Origin: Bifidobacteriaceae bacterium
GTDB taxonomy: Bacteria > Actinomycetota > Actinomycetes > Actinomycetales > WQXJ01
Assembly: GCA_031267825.1 (NCBI GenBank)
Contig: JAIRYJ010000017.1
Span: 1 to 64,000, forward strand
Reading direction: 5' to 3'
Length of the DNA: 64,000 nt
Shown piece after piece: positions 8,528 to 17,447 of this stretch. The notes beneath the pieces are model-generated. The model made no database searches. It was not told the origin of the DNA and was given only the letters and a program-made list of their open reading frames with translations. A program made the position numbers and the translations under genes. How positions within the stretch are numbered: position 1 is the stretch's first letter; every line of letters begins with the position of its first letter.

Positions 8528-9775
8528 GTGAAACCTATCCAAACCGGAGTCATCGCCATACTGGCAGCGGCCGCGTTAGCCGCGGGCTGCGCACCAGCCG
8601 AACCGGCGGAGCCCGGCTCCACACCCAATGTCACCCTGACCTACACCACCTTCATGGCGGTTGGCGGTCACGAAGAAGACCTCAATACGATTATCAAAGC
8701 CTTCGAGGCGGACAATCCCGGCGTCACTGTTGACGCCAAGTTCAATCCCTACACCGACTATTTCACCGCGCTTCAGACCGATATCGCGTCAGGCACTGTG
8801 ACAGACGTCTTCGACATTGAACATGCCAACTTCCGGGCCTACGCCGAAAACAATGTGGCGGCGCCGTTGACGGGGATCGAAACTGACGTCTTCAAACAAG
8901 GCATCCTTGAGGCGTATCAGTTCAACGGGACCCAATACGCCCTGCCGGCATCTTTCTCGACAGTTGTCCTGTTCTACAACAAGGACTTGTTCGATCAAGC
9001 CGGGGTGTCATATCCAACGAACGACTGGACCTGGGATGATGAAATGAGCGCGGCTGAGGCGATGACTGACAAAGTCAACGACACCTGGGGAGACTACCAA
9101 CCAGTCACCTACAACGAGTATTACAAGACGGTGCAACAAGCCGGCGGATCGTTCCTCAGCGATGACGCCAGCCAAGTGACGTTCGATAGTCCAGAAGGTA
9201 TCAGCGGCGCTAAGTTCCTGGTTGACAAGGTTGGCACGGTTCAGCCCGGAGCTGGTGATACTTCAACTGACTCAGACTTGGACTTGTTCGCCAGCGGCCG
9301 TTTGGCTATGTGGCACAACGGCATCTGGCAGTTCGCCGGGCTTCAAGAAGCGCCTTTCGATTGGGACATAGTTGTTGAGCCTGGGCTTACCCGGCAGGCC
9401 AGCGCGATGTTCTCCAACGCTGTGATGGTGTCCGCCACATCAAAGAACATCGAACTAGCCACGAAGCTCGCACAATTCATGACCAGTTCAAAGACGGCGG
9501 TCGATGTCCGGCTGGCGGCCGATTGGGAGTTGCCCCCAATAGCGGACAGCTCCTTGCTGACGGCCTATTTTGACCGTGGCAAGCCGGCTAACCGGCAAGC
9601 CGTTTTCGATTCTTTGGACGCCGTGGCACTGGCCCCGTCAATCGGGGACGGCCAGGCTGAAATGAGCGACACTGTGACCAACTTCTTGAGTGAGGCCGCC
9701 GCCGGCCGTCTCACGGCCGAGCAAGCGGTCACGCAGGCGGCGGAGGCGGTCCGTCCCGTCCTGCCTAAGAAGTAG
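8528..9775 (+). CDS. Sugar-binding lipoprotein of the ABC importer
   Basis: Extracellular solute-binding protein, family 1, 415 aa. The lipobox LAAGC makes Cys21 the lipidation site after a hydrophobic signal peptide, so it is membrane-anchored outside the cell and delivers the sugar to the two permeases upstream. Start is GTG at 8528 behind AAGGAG. Typical SBP_bac_1 features are YALPASFSTVVLFYNKDLF and FASGRLAMWHNG. Unlike most operons of this type, the binding protein follows the permeases. Confidence 0.94.
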   Translation: MKPIQTGVIAILAAAALAAGCAPAEPAEPGSTPNVTLTYTTFMAVGGHEEDLNTIIKAFEADNPGVTVDAKFNPYTDYFTALQTDIASGTVTDVFDIEHANFRAYAENNVAAPLTGIETDVFKQGILEAYQFNGTQYALPASFSTVVLFYNKDLFDQAGVSYPTNDWTWDDEMSAAEAMTDKVNDTWGDYQPVTYNEYYKTVQQAGGSFLSDDASQVTFDSPEGISGAKFLVDKVGTVQPGAGDTSTDSDLDLFASGRLAMWHNGIWQFAGLQEAPFDWDIVVEPGLTRQASAMFSNAVMVSATSKNIELATKLAQFMTSSKTAVDVRLAADWELPPIADSSLLTAYFDRGKPANRQAVFDSLDAVALAPSIGDGQAEMSDTVTNFLSEAAAGRLTAEQAVTQAAEAVRPVLPKK

Positions 9776-9800
9776 CGCGTCTTATGCGGTCCCGCCAGAG

Positions 9801-12053
9801 ATGGCCACTGTGATCAGCCACCGGCCGCCAGGTTCAGGGCACGCCTACCGGCGTGACCCTGACCAGCGCTTTCCTGTTCATCCCAGTGCTGGCGAAGAGG
9901 TTCATCTTGGGGTGACTGGCTCCGATGATATCCAGGACTTGACCGCTGAAATTGAGGTTACGCGACCTGGCGGCCAAGTCAGGCGTCTAGCCGTTGATGC
10001 TCAATCAGTGACGGGCTCCGCCCCCGGGATCAAGCTAGCTGACAACCACCTCGGAGCCTCCCAGTCAGCCAGTCTGGTGGCGTCGGCTGGCTGGGAGGTC
10101 CGGCTGACAGTTGAGGCACGATGCCGTTACCGCTACCGTTTCGTGGCGAGGCGACCCGACGGAACCGAACGAACCGAGTGGTTCTCATTCAAGTCTTCAC
10201 AGTGGCTTGAACGGAATGTTGTCGCTCTGGCCCCCGATGGTGGACATTCCCAGCTAGTGGAAGGATCTGAAGCCTGCCTAACTGACGGTGAACGAATCTG
10301 GGCGGCCCGTTTCGCCTTCAGGCTTGATCCGCGTGAACACGTTGTGGGATTCGGTGAGCGCTTTGACCGGCTCGACCAGCGCGGTCACCGGATCGATAGT
10401 CAAGTCTGGGAGCAGTACCTGAACCAAGGCCAGACCGGCCGGACCTACTTTCCGGTCCCCTTCGCTCATGTCATTGGCGGAACTGGCTGGGGTTTCCACG
10501 TCCAGACTGGGGCCCGGACTTGGTTCGATATTGGGGCGACCGATCCTTCCCAACTCAGGATCGAAGTGAACCTCGACCTGCCGGACAGGCCGGGGCCGGT
10601 GCTGAGTTGTGCTGTCTATCACGGCGGTCCGGCTAAAGTCCTTGATGCCTTCTGGAAAGACACCGGTCGGCCGACCGAACTACCGCCTTGGGTGTTCCGG
10701 CTGTGGGCTAGCGGAAACGAGTGGAATACCCAGGCGCAAGTGCTGCGCCAGGCTGAACTCCATCGCTCCCATGGCATCCCCCTCGGGGTGATGGTTGTCG
10801 AAGCCTGGAGCGACGAATCAACTTACACGGTGTTCCGGGACGCCCAGTATGAGGTGCGCCAGGACGGTGCACCACAAAGCTTGCATGACTTTACCTTCCC
10901 AGCGGATGGGGCCTGGCCTGATCCGGTTGGGATGGTCAATCAATTACATGCCGCCGACGTGAAACTGATCCTCTGGCAGGTACCCATCATCAAAGTGGCC
11001 GATGACTCTTTACCTCAAACCAAGGCGCACGCGATGTCCGCCATGCGCGAAAACATCCTGGTCCGCGTCAGAGACCCGGATGGCCGTCTTGTCCCATACC
11101 GAAACCGTGGCTGGTGGTTCCCAGGTGGATTGCTACCGGATCTGTCAGATCCCAGGGCCGCCCGCTGGTGGACCGACCGGCGCCGCTACCTAGTCGATGA
11201 AATCGGCGTGGACGGATTCAAGACGGACGGAGGCGAACACGCCTGGGGCAGTGACCTGGTGTATCTGGACGGCACTAACGGCACCATGCGAAACAACGAA
11301 TACCCGCGGCACTACGTGGCAGCCTACGGCGACCTTCTGGCGTCAAACGGTAAAGCCCGCGTCACCTTCTCGCGAGCCGGCTTCACCGGGTCTCAGGTGA
11401 ATGGCGCCTTTTGGGCTGGTGACGAACGGTCCACCTGGGAAGCTTTTCGCTGGTCAATGCTGGCTGGTCTCAATGCTGCCGCCTCCGGTGTGATCTATTG
11501 GGGATGGGACATCGCTGGGTTTTCTGGCCCGATTCCCGATGCGGAGCTTTATGTCCGAGCGATGGCCGCCAGCGTCTTTGTCCCCGTCATGCAATACCAC
11601 TCTGAATACAACCATCACCGGTTGCCCTCACGGGACCGGACACCCTGGAACATCGCTCAGCGAACCGGCGGTGCCGCCCTGTTAGACGAGGTGCGCCGGT
11701 TGGTTAATTTGCGGGAGCGCCTAGTTCCGTACTTAACCAAAGAAACCAAGGCCGCGATCTTATCGGGCCGACCGCTAATGTGTCCCCTGTACTTCGATCA
11801 CCCTGACGACCGGCGCGCCTGGACTGTGACGCAGTGGTATCTGGGCCGCGATCTGCTTGTCGCGCCGGTACTCGAGCCGCACCGGGCCGAGTGGGAAACC
11901 TTCCTTCCCGCTGGCCGCTGGGTTCACGCCTGGACTGGAGCCCGGGTCAGCGGCGGTTGTGTGGTGACCAGCCCGGCTCCGCGGGACCAGATCCCAATCT
12001 ACGTTCCAGAAGCCTCTTGGGCCAATGGTCTGAGAACCCTGTTCAACCCATGA
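9801..12053 (+). CDS. Glycoside hydrolase family 31 (alpha-xylosidase/alpha-glucosidase type)
   Basis: Cytoplasmic GH31 enzyme of about 750 aa from the ATG at 9801; translation from farther upstream would run inside the preceding gene. The N-terminal beta-sandwich carries VVGFGERFDRLDQRG, typical of the family. The catalytic nucleophile is Asp476 in GFKTDGGEH and the acid/base is Asp541 in FWAGDERSTW. The KTD-GE arrangement resembles alpha-xylosidases more than alpha-glucosidases, but substrate cannot be fixed from motifs. It follows the binding protein by 25 bases in the same operon, and no secretion signal is seen, so it acts on imported oligosaccharides. Confidence 0.92.
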   Translation: MATVISHRPPGSGHAYRRDPDQRFPVHPSAGEEVHLGVTGSDDIQDLTAEIEVTRPGGQVRRLAVDAQSVTGSAPGIKLADNHLGASQSASLVASAGWEVRLTVEARCRYRYRFVARRPDGTERTEWFSFKSSQWLERNVVALAPDGGHSQLVEGSEACLTDGERIWAARFAFRLDPREHVVGFGERFDRLDQRGHRIDSQVWEQYLNQGQTGRTYFPVPFAHVIGGTGWGFHVQTGARTWFDIGATDPSQLRIEVNLDLPDRPGPVLSCAVYHGGPAKVLDAFWKDTGRPTELPPWVFRLWASGNEWNTQAQVLRQAELHRSHGIPLGVMVVEAWSDESTYTVFRDAQYEVRQDGAPQSLHDFTFPADGAWPDPVGMVNQLHAADVKLILWQVPIIKVADDSLPQTKAHAMSAMRENILVRVRDPDGRLVPYRNRGWWFPGGLLPDLSDPRAARWWTDRRRYLVDEIGVDGFKTDGGEHAWGSDLVYLDGTNGTMRNNEYPRHYVAAYGDLLASNGKARVTFSRAGFTGSQVNGAFWAGDERSTWEAFRWSMLAGLNAAASGVIYWGWDIAGFSGPIPDAELYVRAMAASVFVPVMQYHSEYNHHRLPSRDRTPWNIAQRTGGAALLDEVRRLVNLRERLVPYLTKETKAAILSGRPLMCPLYFDHPDDRRAWTVTQWYLGRDLLVAPVLEPHRAEWETFLPAGRWVHAWTGARVSGGCVVTSPAPRDQIPIYVPEASWANGLRTLFNP

Positions 12054-12130
12054 CTAACGGCATCCGTCCCTCTCTCAGTAGCTCCAAGCCGCCAAACGGG
12101 CGACGAACTCATCCAATGCAAGAGGTAGCA

Positions 12131-14572
12131 ATGGACTTAGCAAACAGCGCCGCATCACCCACCAATGCCACGGTCCCATCAGCTACCGCTGTTGCCGATC
12201 CAAACGGAATCGTCCAAGGCGAAAGATACCGGGTTACCGTGTTGACCGACGGCCTGCTACGGCTGGAATACTCGCCAGACGGAGCTTTCGAGGACCGGCC
12301 GTCTTCGCTGGCACGCCACAGGCGCCAGCCGGTTCCGGAGTTCAGGGTAAACAAGCGGGGTCCGGTAATTGAACTAACGACACAGCGCTTGCGGCTGACC
12401 TATGACGGCGGCCCGTTCACGCCAGCGGGGTTGAAAGTTGAGGTCTTCGGCGGATTGACGGCTTTCAACTCGGTTTGGCGCTATGGCGAACCAGCGTATG
12501 GTTTAGGTGGCACTAGACGTACACTAGACGGGGCCGATGGCGCGCTGCCGCTGGGACCGGGAGTCATTTCCCGGGACGGGGTCGCAGTTCTCGATGACTC
12601 GCGTTCGTTGGTTTTTGAGCCTGATGGATGGGTTCAGCCGCGCGACGGAACGCGTCATGATTTGTACGTCTTCGGCTACGGGCATGATTACCTGAGTGCG
12701 TTGCGGGCCTTTTACGCCCTGTCCGGGCCAGTACCTGTGCTGCCGCGTTGGGCGCTCGGCAACTGGTGGAGCCGCTATTACCGCTACAGCGCTGATAGCT
12801 ACCGCGAATTGATGCGAAAGTTCAGGCGCGAGGCAGTGCCGTTTTCGGTCGCTGTACTCGACATGGATTGGCATGTCACCGACGTTGACCCAGCCCTCGG
12901 CTCAGGTTGGACCGGTTACACCTGGAACCGCGATCTGATACCTGATCCAGGCGGACTGCTTAGCTGGCTGCACAGCCACGGGCTGCGTGTCACGCTCAAT
13001 GTGCACCCAGCGGATGGCATCCGCTCTCACGAGGAGGCATACCCGGCGATGTGCGCCACCTTAGGCCGGGTACCTGACGGCAGCCCGGTCGCCTTCGATC
13101 CAACTGACCGCGAGTTTCTCAATGCCTATTTCGAGGTGCTGCACCGCGGCCTTGAAGCCGACGGAGTTGACTTTTGGTGGATCGATTGGCAGTCCGGAAC
13201 TCACTCAGATGTCACGGGAATTGACCCGCTGTGGCTGCTCAACCAGTTCCACTACCAGGACAACGCGCGCCATCAGGAGCGAGCTTTGATCCTGTCCCGT
13301 TATGCCGGACCGGGAAGCCATCGTTACCCGGCTGGGTTCTCCGGTGACACCGTTATTTCTTGGGATTCACTGGCTTTCCAACCGTTCTTCATGGCCTCCG
13401 CTTCAAACATCGGCTTTGGCTGGTGGAGCAACGATATAGGTGGGCATTTTCACGGCGTCAAGGATGACGAACTGGCCACCCGCTGGGTTCAGCTAGGTTG
13501 TTTTTCACCAATCCTGCGGTTGCACTCGTCAGACAACCAGTTCACTGATAAGGCGCCTTGGGCTTTCCGACCAGAAGCCCGCGAGGTTCAGAAACGCTTC
13601 CTGCGCCTGCGTCACCGCCTGGTCCCCTATCTGCACACTATGAACCACCGCGCGGCGCGGCACGCGACGCCACTGGTATTACCGCTGTATTACAGCTGGC
13701 CCGAATCCAAACAGGCTTACCGGATCGAGCACCAGTTCCTTTTCGGTTCCCAGCTTATGGTCGCTGCCATCACCTCCCCGGCAGACCCATCCACAGGACT
13801 AGCCAGTGTCCGAGTGTGGCTACCAGCAGGCACTTGGGTGGATTTGTTCACTGGGCAGATCTATGACGGGGAGCGCATGATGGATCTTCACCGAGGGCTC
13901 GATTCGTTGCCAGTTCTGGCTCAACCCGGTGCGATTATTCCGCTTGACGGCGAATCCGTGCCGCCCAATGATCCGGTGAATCCGGTCAGTCTCGACGTGA
14001 TTGTGGTGCCCGGGGCGGATGGAGCTTTCGAGCTGATCGAGGATTGTGGCAGCGGTGACTTGTCGGATCCAGATTCGGTGGCCACCACACCAATCCGCTA
14101 CCTTCAAACTGGCTCTTGCGCTGACCAGGACATTTACTGCGGCAGCCGCATCGTTATTGGCCCGGCTAGCGGCGATATGGAATGTCTCCCAGCGTTCCGG
14201 TCCTGGACAGTGTCCCTCGCCGCCGCCGATATTCCGGCTGATGCTTTGGCCTGGGCCAGGATCAACGGCCGCGCTGCGGCGGTCAACTCCGAACGCGCCG
14301 GACACGCGCTCCGCCTGACCGTCCAGGAAGTACCGGCCACCGCGCGCCTCGAGATCGGTCCGGGTTGTATGGCTGGACTCACACCTGGACTAGCTGAGAC
14401 CCGCTTGTTCAGTATCCTCGACCGGGCCCAGATCGAATATGACCTTAAGTCCGAGGCCTATCAGGTAGCGACATCTGACCTGCCCTTGCATGTCCGTCTG
14501 GCACATTTGCGCGTACTTGATCTGCCCGGCCGACTGGCCTCAGCCCTTGACGAGATTCTGCTCGCCCGTTAG
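12131..14572 (+). CDS. Glycoside hydrolase family 31, second subtype
   Basis: About 813 aa from the ATG at 12131, which has AGAGG 6 bases upstream; earlier in-frame starts lack one. The nucleophile is Asp352 in FWWIDWQSG, and the acid/base is Asp406 in FSGDTVISW. VAVLDMDWHVTDV and WWSNDIGGHFHG are further GH31 landmarks. The active-site wording differs clearly from the GH31 gene directly upstream, so the two are not recent duplicates and likely cut different bonds of one imported substrate. A C-terminal region of roughly 200 residues after the barrel includes beta-sandwich sequence and a long charged tail (~770-813) of unknown role. Confidence 0.92.
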   Translation: MDLANSAASPTNATVPSATAVADPNGIVQGERYRVTVLTDGLLRLEYSPDGAFEDRPSSLARHRRQPVPEFRVNKRGPVIELTTQRLRLTYDGGPFTPAGLKVEVFGGLTAFNSVWRYGEPAYGLGGTRRTLDGADGALPLGPGVISRDGVAVLDDSRSLVFEPDGWVQPRDGTRHDLYVFGYGHDYLSALRAFYALSGPVPVLPRWALGNWWSRYYRYSADSYRELMRKFRREAVPFSVAVLDMDWHVTDVDPALGSGWTGYTWNRDLIPDPGGLLSWLHSHGLRVTLNVHPADGIRSHEEAYPAMCATLGRVPDGSPVAFDPTDREFLNAYFEVLHRGLEADGVDFWWIDWQSGTHSDVTGIDPLWLLNQFHYQDNARHQERALILSRYAGPGSHRYPAGFSGDTVISWDSLAFQPFFMASASNIGFGWWSNDIGGHFHGVKDDELATRWVQLGCFSPILRLHSSDNQFTDKAPWAFRPEAREVQKRFLRLRHRLVPYLHTMNHRAARHATPLVLPLYYSWPESKQAYRIEHQFLFGSQLMVAAITSPADPSTGLASVRVWLPAGTWVDLFTGQIYDGERMMDLHRGLDSLPVLAQPGAIIPLDGESVPPNDPVNPVSLDVIVVPGADGAFELIEDCGSGDLSDPDSVATTPIRYLQTGSCADQDIYCGSRIVIGPASGDMECLPAFRSWTVSLAAADIPADALAWARINGRAAAVNSERAGHALRLTVQEVPATARLEIGPGCMAGLTPGLAETRLFSILDRAQIEYDLKSEAYQVATSDLPLHVRLAHLRVLDLPGRLASALDEILLAR

Positions 14573-14684
14573 CTTGGCCGCCGGACGGGTAGCGGCCCGG
14601 GAGAGCGGCATGGTGGTGGCCAAACTATTGGACGATGCCGCCCAACCAAGTCCCGTAATCAGCTCGGCTCATGCTGTGGGTGGG

Positions 14685-14880
14685 GGACGGCATCGGGTGA
14701 CGTAGCTGTTGGACGGTGCTAGGAGGGTGTTGGATAACACCCTCCGGCCGTGTCGTACGCAGTGGGATCGAAGCTCTCACCAGCGAAGACGCGGAAGACA
14801 AACGTGGTACTGTGGCTAGGACCGTGGTTTTTCACCGCGGTCCTAGACGGTTTGTTGGAGCGAACCGGATGGACGGCACC
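14685..14880 (+). repeat. Structured multi-hairpin repeat, copy B
   Basis: Nearly identical to copy A over about 165 bases at a constant offset of 9430. P1 is at 14722-14745, the inner P2 hairpin near 14763-14782 with some substitutions, and P3 at 14816-14846. The left flank keeps GACGGCATCGGGTG; the right flank is degraded to GACGGCACCC. An inverted decamer (CGATGCCGCC, 14633-14642) lies 40 bases before it. It occupies most of the 425-base gap between the GH31 gene and the permease; the rest (14573-14630, 14881-14997) shows no gene. Confidence 0.75.
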
Positions 14881-14997
14881 CGCCACCTGAAACAACCAAA
14901 CACGGCGGGCGGCGCGTTGCGGCCAGGCGGCGGCGCGCGGCCGGTAATGTTGTGCCGGCAACCGCCACACCATCTCTGCGCGATTGGACAACCTGAT

Positions 14998-16296
14998 ATG
15001 CCACTGTGGACCCTGCACGGCACCGGTAAAACTCTTGCTCCTGGAGAGGTGGTGAACCCGGACGAACGCCTGCGCTGGCCACGCACCATATCGATTGGCT
15101 TGCAGCACGTTGTGGCGATGTTCGGCGCCACCTTCCTAGTGCCGATCATCACCGGTTTCCCGCCCGCCACGACCTTGTTCTTTAGTGCCATTGGCACCGC
15201 ACTGTTCCTGGTCATCACCGGAAACAAACTGCCCTCCTACCTTGGGTCAAGTTTCGCTTTCATCGCGCCTATCATGGCGGCGCGGGCCGGAGCCGACGGA
15301 TCAATGGGCCGGGCGCTGTTCGGCGTCTTGGCCTCGGGCATCCTGCTGGCGATAGTCGGCGGGATTGTTCATGTGGCTGGCTCAGGCTGGCTCAACTCCT
15401 TCATGCCGCCAGTCATGACCGGAACCATCGTCATGATGATCGGTTTCAACCTGGCCGGTGCGGCCTGGAAAACCACCGGTGAAGACGGTCAGATCACCGG
15501 CGGCCTGGCGGCCGCACCACTCACCGGCTGGATCACCATAATCGCGGTGCTGCTGATTACGGTCTTGTTCCGCGGTCTGATTGGCCGCCTGTCAGTTCTT
15601 CTGGGAGTTGGCTGCGGCTATATCGCGGCCCTGATCCAGGGCCAAGTTGATTTCGAAGCCATCAGCCAAGTCGGCTGGATCGGCTTGCCGCCGTTCACCA
15701 CCCCAGTGGCTGACTGGACTGTCCTACCGATGTTCTTACCGGTGGTGCTGGTCCTTGTGGCGGAGAACGTCGGCCATGTCAAGTCAGTCGCCTTGATGAC
15801 GGGCCGCGACTATGACAAGTCGATGGGCCGGGCCTTGCTGGCTGATGGTGTTGCCACCACGATCGCCGCCTTGGGTGGCGGTTCTGGAACCACCACCTAT
15901 GCCGAAAACATTGGTGTAATGGCCGCCACCAAGGTTTATTCAACCGCTGTCTACTGGGTGGCCGCCGCGACAGCTTTGCTGTTGTCCTTCATTCCGAAGT
16001 TCGGCCAAGCCATCGCGACAGTTCCAGCTGGTGTGATTGGTGGCGCTGGTGTGGTCCTTTACGGCATGATCGGTTTGCTCGGGGCGCGCATCTGGGTTGA
16101 GAACAAGGTCGATTTCTCCCGGCCGGTCAACCTTTTCCCAGCGGCGGCCGCACTGATCCTCGGTATCTCTGACGCGACCTTCACCTTTGGTCAGGTCACG
16201 ATCACCGGAATCGCGGTTGGCACGATAGCCGCACTGGTTCTGTACCACGGCATGCGGGCGATCGCTAAATGGCGTGGCACCGACGTGGCGGGCTGA
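14998..16296 (+). CDS. uraA: Uracil/xanthine permease family (NCS2) transporter
   Basis: Integral membrane nucleobase:cation symporter of about 432 aa with 12 or more hydrophobic segments. The family signature is clear in FGATFLVPIITGFPPATTLF near the N terminus and in GGGSGTTTYAENIGVMAATK, where the Glu after TTTYA is the substrate-binding residue position of NCS2 proteins. Substrate is most likely uracil. Start ATG 14998 gives the family-like N terminus; earlier in-frame starts at 14716 or 14947 would pass through the structured repeat. It is flanked by two oppositely oriented structured repeats (copies B and D). Confidence 0.92.
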   Translation: MPLWTLHGTGKTLAPGEVVNPDERLRWPRTISIGLQHVVAMFGATFLVPIITGFPPATTLFFSAIGTALFLVITGNKLPSYLGSSFAFIAPIMAARAGADGSMGRALFGVLASGILLAIVGGIVHVAGSGWLNSFMPPVMTGTIVMMIGFNLAGAAWKTTGEDGQITGGLAAAPLTGWITIIAVLLITVLFRGLIGRLSVLLGVGCGYIAALIQGQVDFEAISQVGWIGLPPFTTPVADWTVLPMFLPVVLVLVAENVGHVKSVALMTGRDYDKSMGRALLADGVATTIAALGGGSGTTTYAENIGVMAATKVYSTAVYWVAAATALLLSFIPKFGQAIATVPAGVIGGAGVVLYGMIGLLGARIWVENKVDFSRPVNLFPAAAALILGISDATFTFGQVTITGIAVGTIAALVLYHGMRAIAKWRGTDVAG

Positions 16297-16311
16297 CTCA
16301 GTCCAGTACAG

Positions 16312-16424
16312 ACCCGCTAGGCGGTCCCCCAGCGCCTTGTCGCCGCGTTTCCGCTGGTGAGAGCTTCGGTCACACCGCGTCAACCCGCTAGGAGGGTGCC
16401 ATCCGACACCCACCTAGCGGGTCA
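16312..16424 (-). repeat. Structured multi-hairpin repeat, copy D (reverse orientation)
   Basis: Read on the minus strand it follows the order of copy A: P1, P2, P3. P1 is extended by ACCCGCTAGG/CCTAGCGGGT (16383-16392 with 16413-16422) and its inner pairs differ from A by compensating changes. The P2 inner hairpin is 16356-16376 and P3 is AGGCG/CGCCT (16319-16337). It fills the gap between the convergent permease and toxin genes, and P1 covers the toxin stop codon. It may terminate both genes. Confidence 0.65.
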
Positions 16425-16836
16425 TGACAACTTCGACGGCTTGTTCTAGGCCGGCGAAATCGTCCGGGTTCGCCGTGAAGAGCGGCAGCCTATTGGCCAG
16501 GGCCACGGCAGCGATCATCAGGTCGAGTCGGCGCGGTCTTGGACTACGCCCGGCCGCTGCCACCAGAGCTGTCAGCTCTCCGTATTTGTCCGCTTCGGCC
16601 ACCCCAAAGGCCAGCGGCGTGAACAGCGTTCTGACCCTGGCGTAGGCCTGTGCCCGCCGGGCCGATTCGACCGGGTCGCGCGCCAGGGCCACTCCGTAGC
16701 TCAACTCGGCCAAGGTGATAGCACTAATCAAGGAAACGGCCGGGAGGCGAAATGGCGCCGGGCCACTTTCCAAATCAATCAGCGCGCTCGTGTCCAACAA
16801 GCCCCGCAGCCACCGCCTAGCCAATGCGGTCGGCAT
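16414..16836 (-). CDS. vapC: PIN-domain ribonuclease toxin (VapC family)
   Basis: About 140 aa. PIN-domain acidic residues are in place: Asp15 (LLDTSALID), Glu44 (TLAELSYG), Asp105 (RLDLMIAAVA) and Asp126 (TANPDDF), which bind Mg and cut RNA. It overlaps the antitoxin gene by 20 bases, the usual coupled arrangement. The 3' end lies within the structured repeat D. The cellular target RNA cannot be deduced. Confidence 0.92.
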   Translation of the reverse strand: MPTALARRWLRGLLDTSALIDLESGPAPFRLPAVSLISAITLAELSYGVALARDPVESARRAQAYARVRTLFTPLAFGVAEADKYGELTALVAAAGRSPRPRRLDLMIAAVALANRLPLFTANPDDFAGLEQAVEVVMTR

Positions 16837-17071
16837 CGTCGGCGAAGAAGGTGTCCGCTTCCGCGCGCATGGTGGCCCAATCTAACCGTGGCAAGTCCGC
16901 CATCGCCGCGACAAGCTCCTCAGTTGGCACTTCGTGCCGTGGTCCTAAAATCGGAACCAACTCCGCGACCGGCTGGCCGTTGCGGGTAACGGTGAAGTGT
17001 TCACCTCGTTGCACCCGGTCCATAATCCCAGCCGACCCGTTCCGCAGTTCACGCTGCGTGATTAACGTCAC
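16817..17071 (-). CDS. vapB: Phd/YefM-family antitoxin (VapB)
   Basis: 84 aa. The N terminus MTLITQRELRNGSAGIMDRV and FTVTRNGQPVAELVP match the Phd/YefM DNA-binding fold; the acidic C-terminal tail (DTFFADDADRIG) would cover the toxin active site. It is the first gene of the pair and lies 8 bases from a palindrome (17079-17099) that is the obvious autoregulatory operator. Confidence 0.92.
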   Translation of the reverse strand: MTLITQRELRNGSAGIMDRVQRGEHFTVTRNGQPVAELVPILGPRHEVPTEELVAAMADLPRLDWATMRAEADTFFADDADRIG

Positions 17072-17078
17072 CAGCCCA

Positions 17079-17099
17079 GTGTAGCCCGTGGTGCTACAC
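17079..17099 (-). promoter_or_regulatory. Probable antitoxin operator
   Basis: Perfect 7-bp inverted repeat GTGTAGC/GCTACAC with a 7-base spacer directly before the antitoxin start. TA operons of this type are repressed by antitoxin-toxin complexes bound to such palindromes. No separate ribosome binding site fits between it and the start, so the message may be nearly leaderless. Confidence 0.6.
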
Positions 17100-17128
17100 G
17101 TGACTCACTCCGGCGGGAGTAACCCGGT

Positions 17129-17150
17129 CCTGGTATCGTCCAATACCAGG
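17129..17150. terminator. Hairpin CCTGGTAT/ATACCAGG
   Basis: Perfect 8-bp stem with a 6-base loop in the gap between the toxin-antitoxin operon and the ABC exporter. It has no T tract. It could insulate the two units or be a regulatory stem. Confidence 0.4.
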
Positions 17151-17246
17151 CGAACCCGTTTGGTTATGAACCGGGTGCGGATCTGCCGGTCTGCGCCAGT
17201 CATGCCGCCATGATGGCCCGATTTATCAGGCAAAACGCCGCTGTAT

Positions 17247-17364
17247 TCGCCAATCTGACAGGTCTAACTCGCCAATTGCGCAACCTAGACTCGCCGATTC
17301 GACGGGCGGAACTCGCCATTCGCTGCAACTCGGTTCGCCATTGGCTGGCGTCCAGCCCGCCATA
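17247..17364 (+). repeat. Six direct-repeat units with exact 22-bp spacing
   Basis: TCGCCAAT, TCGCCAAT, TCGCCGAT, TCGCCATT, TCGCCATT and CCGCCATA begin at 17247, 17269, 17291, 17313, 17335 and 17357. The sequence between the cores is not conserved. A 22-bp step is about two DNA turns, so a protein could bind all units on one face. The array ends about 80 bases before the exporter gene and no ORF runs through 17100-17430, so it is probably a binding array for a regulator of that gene. Confidence 0.6.
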
Positions 17365-17447
17365 ACAACCCTGTTAGGGCCAAATGGGCAGGACATAACA
17401 ATCAGCCCAGTCCAAGGCAGAGCCGTGCCATGCTGGAGGGCATGTCT

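Noticed and set aside
11834-12130. N-terminal extension of the second GH31 gene
   Set aside because: The open frame back to 11834 lies inside the preceding GH31 gene and has no ribosome binding site; ATG 12131 does.
17247-17364. CRISPR-like array
   Set aside because: The conserved core is only about 8 bases with 14-base intervals, far from repeat and spacer sizes of CRISPR, and no cas gene is near.
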